Program-made: the position numbers and the translations under genes | In this document: in pieces, positions 1 to 5,910 of the stretch | Position numbering within the stretch: position 1 is the first letter of the stretch | How the letters are laid out: every line of letters begins with the position of its first letter | The notes under the pieces: model-generated | What the model saw: the letters and a program-made list of their open reading frames with translations, nothing else | The model's database searches: none | Told to the model about the DNA's origin: nothing | Origin: JBOFEH01 sp051650265 | GTDB taxonomy: Bacteria; Bacillota; Clostridia; Lachnospirales; Cellulosilyticaceae | NCBI GenBank assembly: GCA_051650265.1 | Contig: JBOFIR010000220.1 | Coordinates: 1-8,725 of the forward strand | Length of the DNA stretch: 8,725 nt | Direction of reading: 5' to 3'

Positions 1-993
1 ATTCTTCTTATGCATGGTTTCTATAAAATATCTAAAGTCATCTGGAGTCCCATAGCGGCTTGTTGGTGCAAAATACCCTGTTACCTGATACCCCCATGAC
101 CCATCAAAAGGATGCTCCATAATTCCCATAAGCTCCACATGGGTATAGCGCATCTCTAGAATATACTCGCTCAAGCTATCAGCAAGCTCCCTATATGTGT
201 AAAAATCTCCATTGGAATGCTTCTTCCATGAACCTGCATGAATCTCATAGATCGATACTGCTTCTTTAAAAGGTTCGCGTTTTTCACGCTTTTTCATCCA
301 TCTAGAATCTTTCCACTTGTAGTTTTCAAGATTGAATACCCGAGAAGCTGTCTGTGGTCTGAGCTCACTCCATACAGCATAAGGATCTGCCTTATACAGT
401 AGGGTATTATCTTTCGTTTTGATTTCGAACTTGTATGTATCCCCATTGGCAAGGCCTGGGATAAAAATCTCCCATATGCCATTACTTGGGATCAGTCTCA
501 TAGGATGTCTTCTACCATCCCAGCTGTTGAACTCCCCAACAACGCTGACTTTCTTTGCTCCTGGCGCCCACACAGCAAAGCTTACACCTTCGACATCATC
601 AATGGTTGTAAAATGTGCACCTAACTTGTGATGGATCTCATAGTCTGTACCTTCCCCAAACAAATAGAGATCTAGATCTCCAAAGCGTGATTCAAATTGA
701 TATGGGTCTATGTAAGACCACGTCTCACCCTCAAGACTTGTACATTCAAGTCTATACTTGAATGGCTTTTGCCTTCTTCCCATGACACCTTCAAATAACC
801 CCGGCTCCCGAGTAGCCTCCAAAACATACTTTTTGCTTGAATCCTCTAAATGAACAACTGTTACATGCTGTGCTGTCGGACAATATACTCTTACAACTTG
901 CTTTTGCTTATCTTCAACGTCCACACTATGCATCCCTAAATAAGCGTGTGGATTGGTATATTCACCGTTTAAAATGGCATTCATTGTTTTCAC
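1..993 (-). CDS. glgB: 1,4-alpha-glucan branching enzyme, N-terminal part (runs off window)
   Basis: This is the 5' half of a glycogen branching enzyme gene, 331 codons without a stop, cut by the left edge. The enzyme makes alpha-1,6 branches in glycogen in the cytoplasm. The N-terminal N1 domain (about residues 1-115) ends in the family block around GDLDLYLFGEG (105-115). A CBM48 module follows (FAVWAPGAKKVSVVGEFNSWD begins at 139). The start of the GH13 barrel carries IYEIHAGSW (248-256), THVELMGIMEHPFDGSWGYQ (284-303) and GYFAPTSRYGTPDDF (306-320). The catalytic Asp/Glu residues would lie beyond the edge and cannot be checked. GTG at 993 is preferred as start because a GGGGG core sits 8 bases upstream; the in-frame ATG at 984 would be 17 bases away. 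It is divergent from the 491-residue gene. Whether glgC, glgA or glgP follow is not visible. The family call is firm. Confidence 0.96.
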   Translation of the reverse strand, partial: MKTMNAILNGEYTNPHAYLGMHSVDVEDKQKQVVRVYCPTAQHVTVVHLEDSSKKYVLEATREPGLFEGVMGRRQKPFKYRLECTSLEGETWSYIDPYQFESRFGDLDLYLFGEGTDYEIHHKLGAHFTTIDDVEGVSFAVWAPGAKKVSVVGEFNSWDGRRHPMRLIPSNGIWEIFIPGLANGDTYKFEIKTKDNTLLYKADPYAVWSELRPQTASRVFNLENYKWKDSRWMKKREKREPFKEAVSIYEIHAGSWKKHSNGDFYTYRELADSLSEYILEMRYTHVELMGIMEHPFDGSWGYQVTGYFAPTSRYGTPDDFRYFIETMHKKN

Positions 994-1001
994 TTGTTCG
1001 A

Positions 1002-1009
1002 CCCCCTTT
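1002..1009 (-). promoter_or_regulatory. Ribosome binding site of glgB, selects the GTG start
   Basis: On the minus strand this reads AAAGGGGG and lies 8 bases before GTG (993-991). The alternative ATG (984-982) would be 17 bases away, too far for normal initiation. The site therefore favours GTG. Confidence 0.7.
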
Positions 1010-1062
1010 GATACTATATTAATACTAAGTTGATTGAATTACAATAAAATAATCCAATAATT

Positions 1063-1090
1063 TACATATTAATGAGGTTTTGCCTTGCAA
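1063..1090 (-). promoter_or_regulatory. Possible glgB promoter (weak match)
   Basis: On the minus strand TTGCAA (1090-1085) is followed after 16 bases by TATGTA (1068-1063). This would give a leader of about 60 bases before the GTG. The match is modest and the region is AT-rich; another candidate (TTGTAA-17-TATTAA-like sequence) lies nearer the gene. The same TTGCAA is self-complementary and is also the best -35 candidate for the rightward gene. Confidence 0.25.
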
Positions 1091-1097
1091 ACCCCAT
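1072..1097. promoter_or_regulatory. Imperfect hairpin in the divergent intergenic region
   Basis: The arms ATGAGGTTT (1072-1080) and AAACCCCAT (1089-1097) pair with one mismatch, and an inner GC/GC pair closes a CTT loop with one bulged T. It has no run of T on either side, so it does not look like a terminator. It overlaps the TTGCAA candidate -35 and could be an operator or chance. Function is unknown. Confidence 0.3.
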
Positions 1098-1113
1098 GAA
1101 AATTGTATATTCT
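1085..1113 (+). promoter_or_regulatory. Possible promoter of the 491-residue His/Cys-tailed protein gene
   Basis: TTGCAA (1085-1090) and TATTCT (1108-1113) are spaced by 17 bases. Transcription would start near 1120, giving a leader of about 80 bases that contains the 1129-1148 hairpin. The -10 is imperfect and a nearby TATAAC (1119-1124) lacks a good -35. This is inference from pattern only. Confidence 0.3.
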
Positions 1114-1128
1114 TAATATATAACATAA

Positions 1129-1148
1129 GCCACATGTGGCGATGTGGC
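1129..1148 (+). promoter_or_regulatory. Palindrome and alternative hairpin upstream of the 491-residue gene
   Basis: GCCACATGTGGC (1129-1140) is a perfect 12-base palindrome. ATGTGGC occurs again at 1142-1148, so GCCACAT (1129-1135) can also pair with that second copy, making a 7-bp stem with a 6-base loop. The site sits just downstream of the candidate promoter, where an operator or a leader RNA element would be expected. It does not match the cre, CtsR or purine-box consensus as I know them. Regulator unknown. Confidence 0.4.
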
Positions 1149-1198
1149 AACGTGACGACATTTAATATGAACTTCTCAAATGAAAAAGGAGACTTACC

Positions 1199-2674
1199 AT
1201 GAACCAAAACCAATCTGCAATTTTTTCAGGAATTGCTTATTCCTATATTACATTTATTGATGAATACCTGAGTGTACTCAAAAATCCAATGTATAGCTCT
1301 TTCGAGTACTTAGATGAGGATGTCACAAGTATTCTTAATGAAATGAAAACTCTTTTTGGTACAATACCAACACTGGTTGGCGCTGAAAGTGACTTCAAAG
1401 AAGCCTATGCATCACAGCTTGTTACTTATCGCAGTACACTAGAGGGCAAATACCGCCTCCTCTTAGCCTACAGACGTGAACTTGAGCATCTCAGTACACT
1501 TCGCAACCTGACACATGCTGCACAGGCTACTGATCTTGAAGACTTTGGTGTGCATGTAGAAGATGCAGATACTGTAGACTTTGAACAGATTGCAAAAGAT
1601 ACTGCTACTTTCGTATTTGTCTCTCCTGACAAACACGATAAGCAAGCCCGCGCTGCTGCTGTCCTACCACATATTCCTATGCGTATGACAAAAGACAGCT
1701 TCGTAGATTATGTTGAGCGTAGCTTACTCAAAATCTCTATTGAGGATACACCGGAAAGTGCAGAGCTCCTTCTCTCTGTATTAAGACAACGTCTTGATGG
1801 ACATCTTTATCCTGCCTATGGACAATCTTTCCAAGATATTGCACTCTCACTAGAAGATATCGCTAGCATCACAGATATCGAAGTTTTCTTTGAAGAAGCT
1901 GACCTCTTAAATGAAACTATTGATTTTACCATCAATCTACTTGGTAATCTTTATCGTATGATTTGTAGTTTTGGTAACTTACTTATTTTTGATGCACTCA
2001 CTTTTGAGGGACTTACAGACATGCATGTAAGCTTCTACGACCTCTACTGTACGATGCAAAATGTACTTACCAAAACAGAGGATACAGATATCTTCCTTGA
2101 AACACTTCCTGAACGTGTCACAATGATTCGTGAAGAACTTGAAAAAAACTATCAAAAAGTAGCCAAGCAAAAAAATCTAGATCCGCTCTTCATGCTCATC
2201 CAAACTTATTTGGTGATGGATCTATCTTATGTATTTGGTTTTGATGCCCAGCCACATGATGTGTACAGTGCGCCTGTACAAAAAATCTTCAAAGAGTTTC
2301 TTTCTGAACTCAAAGAATATCTCCTTGGCACACCTGCAGAAGAACGCAAGCTCCGTATGCAGTACTTCATGTCTGTCCTTCCATTCATTATGAATCAAAA
2401 AACATTTGAGAATTATGTAATGCATGGTTTTAGTAGCACAGGTAATCCAAAGCGTAACCTTCTCACAGCCGTTTATCTCACGAACATTCTTGATGAGGGT
2501 GGGTACTTCGAACTATTAGATGAGGCCTATGCTGCAAGTGAACATCACTACCACGAAGACCATGAACACGGTCACGACGGGTGTGAGTGTGACCACGACG
2601 ATCCTAACCACGTGTGTAGCTGCGATCATGAGGATCCAGATCACCACTGTAACTGTAATCATTCCCATAAATAG
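1199..2674 (+). CDS. Uncharacterised acidic protein with His/Cys-rich CxC-repeat tail
   Basis: I do not recognise this 491-residue protein. The start is well supported: AAGGAG at 1186-1191 lies 7 bases before ATG. There is no signal peptide or convincing membrane helix, so it is probably cytoplasmic. Residues 1-445 look mostly alpha-helical and acidic, contain no tryptophan that I can find and only two cysteines. Residues 449-459 are His-rich (HHYHEDHEHGH). From C462 an 11-residue unit, CxCDHxDPxHx, repeats twice and then partly (CNCNHSHK to the end), giving C462/C464, C473/C475 and C484/C486. Such a tail could bind zinc, nickel, copper or cadmium; this is inference. The gene stands alone, divergent from glgB and convergent with the MutS-like gene, and ends at a strong terminator. 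Open alternatives are a metal store or chaperone, a metal-responsive regulator, or a helical protein with an added metal tail. The gene is certain to be coding; its function is unknown. Confidence 0.9.
   Translation: MNQNQSAIFSGIAYSYITFIDEYLSVLKNPMYSSFEYLDEDVTSILNEMKTLFGTIPTLVGAESDFKEAYASQLVTYRSTLEGKYRLLLAYRRELEHLSTLRNLTHAAQATDLEDFGVHVEDADTVDFEQIAKDTATFVFVSPDKHDKQARAAAVLPHIPMRMTKDSFVDYVERSLLKISIEDTPESAELLLSVLRQRLDGHLYPAYGQSFQDIALSLEDIASITDIEVFFEEADLLNETIDFTINLLGNLYRMICSFGNLLIFDALTFEGLTDMHVSFYDLYCTMQNVLTKTEDTDIFLETLPERVTMIREELEKNYQKVAKQKNLDPLFMLIQTYLVMDLSYVFGFDAQPHDVYSAPVQKIFKEFLSELKEYLLGTPAEERKLRMQYFMSVLPFIMNQKTFENYVMHGFSSTGNPKRNLLTAVYLTNILDEGGYFELLDEAYAASEHHYHEDHEHGHDGCECDHDDPNHVCSCDHEDPDHHCNCNHSHK
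2582..2671 (+). repeat. Imperfect 33-base in-frame tandem repeat encoding CxC metal-binding-like units
   Basis: Two full units (2582-2614, 2615-2647) and a partial third (2648-2671) each encode CxC(D/N)H, and the full ones go on with xDPxHx. Conserved residues often use different codons between units: TGT/TGC, GAC/GAT, CAC/CAT and CCT/CCA. The protein pattern is thus kept while the DNA has drifted. This points to an old duplication held by selection on the Cys, His and Asp residues. Confidence 0.8.
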
Positions 2675-2676
2675 AT

Positions 2677-2713
2677 ATAAAAATAGGAGAGCTTAGAGCT
2701 CTCCTATTTTTAT
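2677..2713. terminator. Bidirectional intrinsic terminator shared by convergent genes
   Basis: A perfect 17-bp inverted repeat (2677-2693 and 2697-2713) with a 3-base loop. Its outer part is an A run on one side and a T run on the other, so either strand gives a hairpin with a U-rich 3' arm. It begins 3 bases after the stop of the rightward gene. On the other strand it contains the last codons and stop of the MutS-like gene. The GC-rich inner stem is AGGAGAGCT against AGCTCTCCT. Confidence 0.92.
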
Positions 2714-4492
2714 GCCTACCATTTCCATCAAATATTGTGCATTCGTTGATGTAGACGGTCCTTCTTTAATTTTGTAGTCAAAATGAATGGTTTGGTCTTC
2801 ATAACTTTCTGTGAAATGATAATTGGTAATCCCAACTCGTGTTCCTAGTTCACACAGTTCCAAATCATGAGTAGTGATTCCACCAATTGCCCCTGTACTT
2901 TTGAGGCCCTTTAGCACACTTTGTGCACCCAAAATACGATCCTTTGAATTGGTACCCCTAAAGATTTCATCAATGAGACAGAGGCTATGGGCTGTTTGTT
3001 TTGCAATCTCTAGCATCTGCTTGATCCGTTTAAGCTCAGCATAGAAAGTAGATACACCTTCTTGCAAATCGTCTTTGATACGCATGGAAGTACAAATTGC
3101 AAATATTCCTGTATGCATCTGATTGGCTGTAACCACACTTCCACTGTATGCCAATACAAGATTGATTCCTACTGTTCGTAGAAATGTTGTCTTTCCTGAC
3201 ATATTAGATCCTGTAACCACAAGGAGTTCATCCTCCATGCACAGATCATTACACACTCTTGCTTGTTGTGACAGTAGCGGATGTCCAAGTGCCGTTACCT
3301 GAATACACTTACTCCCAGCCTCTATAAGCGGTATACTCACACATTCTTCGATCTGGCCTAGTACAGATAAGCTTACTAGGCTCTCAATCTCACCAACAGC
3401 CTCTAACCATTCTTCTAATTGCCCACCATGTACCCTTCGCCATTCTTCTAATGCCCTGGCACACTTAAAGTCCCATCCCCATAGTGCATTAAGCGGAATT
3501 GCGAGTAGTGGTTGCAGAGTAAATGTGGAGCGATCACAAATCTTTTTGAGCTGATCCAATGCGCCTATTGCGCCTACTTCTTGCTTACCTAACACGTCTT
3601 GAATCTTCTTGAGATAAGGGCTATAAAACGACTGCTTCTCAATAACTTTCATAACATGCCCATACTGCTCAAGGTGCCCCTGCACTTCTCTCATCGTCAC
3701 TAAACAAGCTTGTAATTTACCAAAATACAGGAGGGTACTCCCTCCTAAGAATAATGCAACAATCCCGCCAATACCAAGACAAAGATAGTTCTCAAATACA
3801 AATCCTGTTAGAATCCCCAAGCACGCAATCCAAGACAATATACCTACACATTTAGTCAGAATCATTTGATCTGTAAAGCCATTACTTTGTACCATATAGG
3901 CCAATAAGGGTTGAATCTTCTTGCCGCTTGCAACTTGATCTTGTACAGTTAATTGGATGTCTTGGCAAAAATCCAACTGGTTCACAAGCTCACTTACTGC
4001 TTGTTGTCTTTGCGGAAGATCATCAGTCATCTGATACCCTTCTAACAATATCTGTGCAAGACGCTTTCTACCATGCCATGTCTGTGCAACGCTAATTTTC
4101 TGAAAGAGAGATCTCGGTCCTACAATATCTAGGTCCATGCCATAAGGATGATCATAGCATACCCATTCACTCCCCTGATCCTCAAATTGATGCCATCCAT
4201 CCCCTAGCCTATCAAGATACTGGTTGCTTATTGTAATCACACCACGTAATTGATGGATCTTGCGTCTCAACTTTTGATGTCTGACTACCAATACAATAAA
4301 AATGGCATATGCCAGCACCACTAAAAGGAGCTGACCTATGCCAACATCATTGGTAATCGTCCAATAAGTGAGTGCGAGCGCCAAGATCATACAAACCAAT
4401 CTGAGATTTGCAATACGGCTATCAATCTGAAGATGCTTTTCAAGCGCCGTGTTTGCCTGACTTATACGTTTTTCAAATTGCTCACTTTTCAT
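2693..4492 (-). CDS. Membrane-anchored MutS-family ATPase (not canonical MutS)
   Basis: This 599-residue protein carries the MutS-type ATPase domain at its C-terminus. It has HPLL (404-407), Walker A GSNMSGKTT (428-436), the GVSTFYAEL segment (479-487), Walker B LCLIDE (504-509) followed by IFRGTNS, and TTHD (540-543). Residues 90-400 include the middle/lever-like region. Two pairs of hydrophobic helices are visible, about 31-48 with 52-71 and 215-233 with 237-257, so it is probably an inner-membrane protein. The N-terminal mismatch-recognition and connector domains of MutS are absent, so ordinary mismatch repair is unlikely. The family is common in Bacillota, where it is usually labelled MutS-related; its role is not established as far as I know. 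GTGG lies 8 bases before the ATG. It follows the 64-residue gene by 19 bases and ends inside the shared terminator. Confidence 0.93.
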   Translation of the reverse strand: MKSEQFEKRISQANTALEKHLQIDSRIANLRLVCMILALALTYWTITNDVGIGQLLLVVLAYAIFIVLVVRHQKLRRKIHQLRGVITISNQYLDRLGDGWHQFEDQGSEWVCYDHPYGMDLDIVGPRSLFQKISVAQTWHGRKRLAQILLEGYQMTDDLPQRQQAVSELVNQLDFCQDIQLTVQDQVASGKKIQPLLAYMVQSNGFTDQMILTKCVGILSWIACLGILTGFVFENYLCLGIGGIVALFLGGSTLLYFGKLQACLVTMREVQGHLEQYGHVMKVIEKQSFYSPYLKKIQDVLGKQEVGAIGALDQLKKICDRSTFTLQPLLAIPLNALWGWDFKCARALEEWRRVHGGQLEEWLEAVGEIESLVSLSVLGQIEECVSIPLIEAGSKCIQVTALGHPLLSQQARVCNDLCMEDELLVVTGSNMSGKTTFLRTVGINLVLAYSGSVVTANQMHTGIFAICTSMRIKDDLQEGVSTFYAELKRIKQMLEIAKQTAHSLCLIDEIFRGTNSKDRILGAQSVLKGLKSTGAIGGITTHDLELCELGTRVGITNYHFTESYEDQTIHFDYKIKEGPSTSTNAQYLMEMVGIKIGEL

Positions 4493-4511
4493 TTTATCAC
4501 CACATTTTCAT

Positions 4512-4706
4512 TTATAAGATTGTACTTACACCTATTAATAAAATGCCTAAAATCACAAAGCTTCCCATGAGTTTCATGTTTCGGGTATATTTTCTTATAC
4601 CCTTCATCGGCACCTCTTTTTTGAGCCCTAGATGTGCAATCAGATTGCACCCACCTATGAGTACAAATACCATACCACCGATTACACACAAACCTTCTAC
4701 AGCCAT
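4512..4706 (-). CDS. Small two-helix membrane protein
   Basis: This 64-residue protein has two hydrophobic helices (about 5-24 and 47-63). They are joined by a strongly basic loop (29-45) with K29, K30, K35, R38, K39, R42 and K45. By the positive-inside rule the loop faces the cytoplasm and both ends face out. ATG follows the xpt stop after 3 bases, and AGGG inside the last xpt codons lies 8 bases upstream, which suggests translational coupling. The MutS-like gene follows 19 bases later. An overlapping frame (4489-4689) is charged and Cys-rich with no sign of being a protein, whereas this frame has clear membrane-protein character. I do not recognise the family. A partner role for the membrane MutS homologue is possible but unproven. 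Confidence 0.75.
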   Translation of the reverse strand: MAVEGLCVIGGMVFVLIGGCNLIAHLGLKKEVPMKGIRKYTRNMKLMGSFVILGILLIGVSTIL

Positions 4707-4709
4707 GGG

Positions 4710-5282
4710 TTATGCCCTAAAAACAACGGAATCATCTGTCATTTCATCAACAATTGCTAATGAATAAATATCTACACCTTCACTACGCAATTGATCGCCA
4801 CCTTTTTGGAAACCTTTCTCGATAGCAATCCCTGCACCTACAAGTGTTGCACCACCTTGTTTGACAATTTCACTAAGACCAATCAAAGCTTTGCCATTTG
4901 CAAGGAAGTCATCGATTAACAAGATACGATCTTCTGGATTTACAAATTTCTTTCCTACACGAATAATATAATCTTTACCTTTTGTATAAGAGTGTACTTC
5001 ACTTGTATACGTCTCACCATCTAGGTTTTTTGATTCTGCTTTTTTTGCAAAAACGACAGGCACTCCAAAATGTTGTGCGACAATACATGCAATTCCAATC
5101 CCAGATGCTTCGATTGTTAAGATTTTAGTCACATTTTTGTCACCAAAATGTGACTTGAACGCTTTGCCCATCTCATTGAATAATTCAATATCCATTTGGT
5201 GGTTTAGAAAGGTATCTACTTTCAATACGCCTCCTTCTTTTACGCGTCCTTCTGTCACTATTTTATGTTTGAGTAATTCCAT
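4710..5282 (-). CDS. xpt: Xanthine phosphoribosyltransferase
   Basis: The enzyme joins xanthine to PRPP to give XMP, the purine salvage step, in the cytoplasm. The 190-residue length is typical of the Bacillota Xpt family. The PRPP-binding loop is ILLIDDFLANGKAL (120-133), with the two acidic residues D124 and D125. Other family blocks are the IEASGIGIA segment (57-65), PVVFAKKAES (75-84) and the IEKGFQKGGDQL segment (154-165). The ATG has AGAGGA about 8 bases upstream. It follows mocA by 34 bases and precedes the small membrane gene by 3. A near-consensus promoter overlaps the end of mocA, which leaves a leader of about 27 bases. That is too short for the purine riboswitch that controls xpt in Bacillus. 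Placement next to a xanthine-dehydrogenase-type operon suggests coordination of purine oxidation and salvage. Confidence 0.96.
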   Translation of the reverse strand: MELLKHKIVTEGRVKEGGVLKVDTFLNHQMDIELFNEMGKAFKSHFGDKNVTKILTIEASGIGIACIVAQHFGVPVVFAKKAESKNLDGETYTSEVHSYTKGKDYIIRVGKKFVNPEDRILLIDDFLANGKALIGLSEIVKQGGATLVGAGIAIEKGFQKGGDQLRSEGVDIYSLAIVDEMTDDSVVFRA

Positions 5283-5315
5283 GTATCTCGTCCTCTCTTA
5301 TGTATAATTGTACCC

Positions 5316-5344
5316 ATTATACTTCATCTGTCTCACATTTGCAA
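5316..5344 (-). promoter_or_regulatory. Internal promoter for xpt, overlapping the mocA stop codon
   Basis: On the minus strand TTGCAA (5344-5339), 17 bases, then a perfect TATAAT (5321-5316). The TAA stop of mocA (5319-5317) lies within the -10. The start point would be near 5309, about 27 bases before the xpt ATG. This is the best sigma-A-type promoter I find in the window, and it lets xpt and the genes after it be expressed without the hydroxylase genes. Confidence 0.7.
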
Positions 5345-5910
5345 ATATGTTTATAATCTTTTAGGGTATCAATATCTCTGAGCTCTTCTTCAGACTCTAC
5401 TTGATAGACCCATACATCTTCAGCAAAAAGGCGAATAATTTGTTTGCCACCTTGATCGCCATGTAGAGCCAGTAACCGCTCTTTATATTGTCTCCCAAAT
5501 AGTGTGGGATTACCTTTTCGCACGCCAAAGCCAACGCATCCTATGCCTTTGGATGAACGCTCAAAGCCTTCAATAAATTGCTGGATTGTATAAAAAGATA
5601 GTAGGGGCTGATCCCCTACTATAAAAAAGTAACCTTCTGTTGACCCTGCACAGTCTACACCTAACTTGATGGAATGGCTAATACCCAAATCTTGATCATC
5701 ATTAAGTACCACCTCAATCCCATCTAAGCTGATCTCACACTGCCTGAGTGTTGTATCTGTTGTTACAAGAATGTACTTATCAAAACCACATCGTCTAACT
5801 TTCTCCAGTGTATGTTCAAGTAGACTCTTGCCTCGCCATTTGGCAAGAAGCTTATTGCCTTCAAATCGGCTACTTTTTCCTGCTGCAAGAATGATGCAAC
5901 TAATCTTCAA
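5317..5910 (-). CDS. mocA: MocA-like molybdenum cofactor cytidylyltransferase
   Basis: This 197-residue protein has the MobA/MocA nucleotidyltransferase fold. The N-terminal motif is LAAGKSSRFEGNKLL (8-22), the metal-binding loop is VGDQPLL (98-104), and MocA-type blocks are GNPTLFGRQY (133-142), HGDQGGKQII (150-159) and DIDTLKDY near the end. MocA transfers CMP from CTP to molybdopterin to give the dinucleotide cofactor used by xanthine dehydrogenase-type enzymes. Its position directly after the Mo-subunit gene supports that over MobA (GMP). The start is TTG at 5910: an in-frame TGA lies three codons upstream and the motif begins at residue 8, so no other common start codon fits. It overlaps the Mo-subunit gene by 11 bases with only a poor ribosome site, so translation is probably coupled. 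A sugar-nucleotide role is less likely. Confidence 0.9.
   Translation of the reverse strand: MKISCIILAAGKSSRFEGNKLLAKWRGKSLLEHTLEKVRRCGFDKYILVTTDTTLRQCEISLDGIEVVLNDDQDLGISHSIKLGVDCAGSTEGYFFIVGDQPLLSFYTIQQFIEGFERSSKGIGCVGFGVRKGNPTLFGRQYKERLLALHGDQGGKQIIRLFAEDVWVYQVESEEELRDIDTLKDYKHICKCETDEV

Noticed and set aside
419..631. A 70-residue plus-strand open frame and a 62-residue minus-strand frame (294-482) in the glgB region.
   Set aside because: The continuous minus-strand GlgB reading from 993 to 1 explains this region with strong family motifs.
1072..1097. Hairpin considered as a terminator.
   Set aside because: The stem has a mismatch and a bulge, no T run follows on either strand, and both flanking genes diverge from this region.
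2582..2671. Repeats considered as a CRISPR-like or mobile repeat array.
   Set aside because: The units are contiguous, in frame, lack spacers and encode conserved Cys/His residues at the end of a gene.
4489..4689. A 66-residue minus-strand open frame overlapping the small membrane protein gene.
   Set aside because: Its product is charged and Cys/His-scattered with no domain or helix pattern. The overlapping frame 4512-4706 has two clean hydrophobic helices and sits right after xpt.
4408..4767. A 119-residue plus-strand open frame across the xpt / small gene / MutS-like junctions.
   Set aside because: It is antisense to three supported genes, crosses their boundaries and has the composition of a shadow frame.
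5283..5316. Possible purine riboswitch before xpt.
   Set aside because: Only 34 bases separate mocA and xpt, and the predicted start site leaves about 27, too short for the aptamer and switch.
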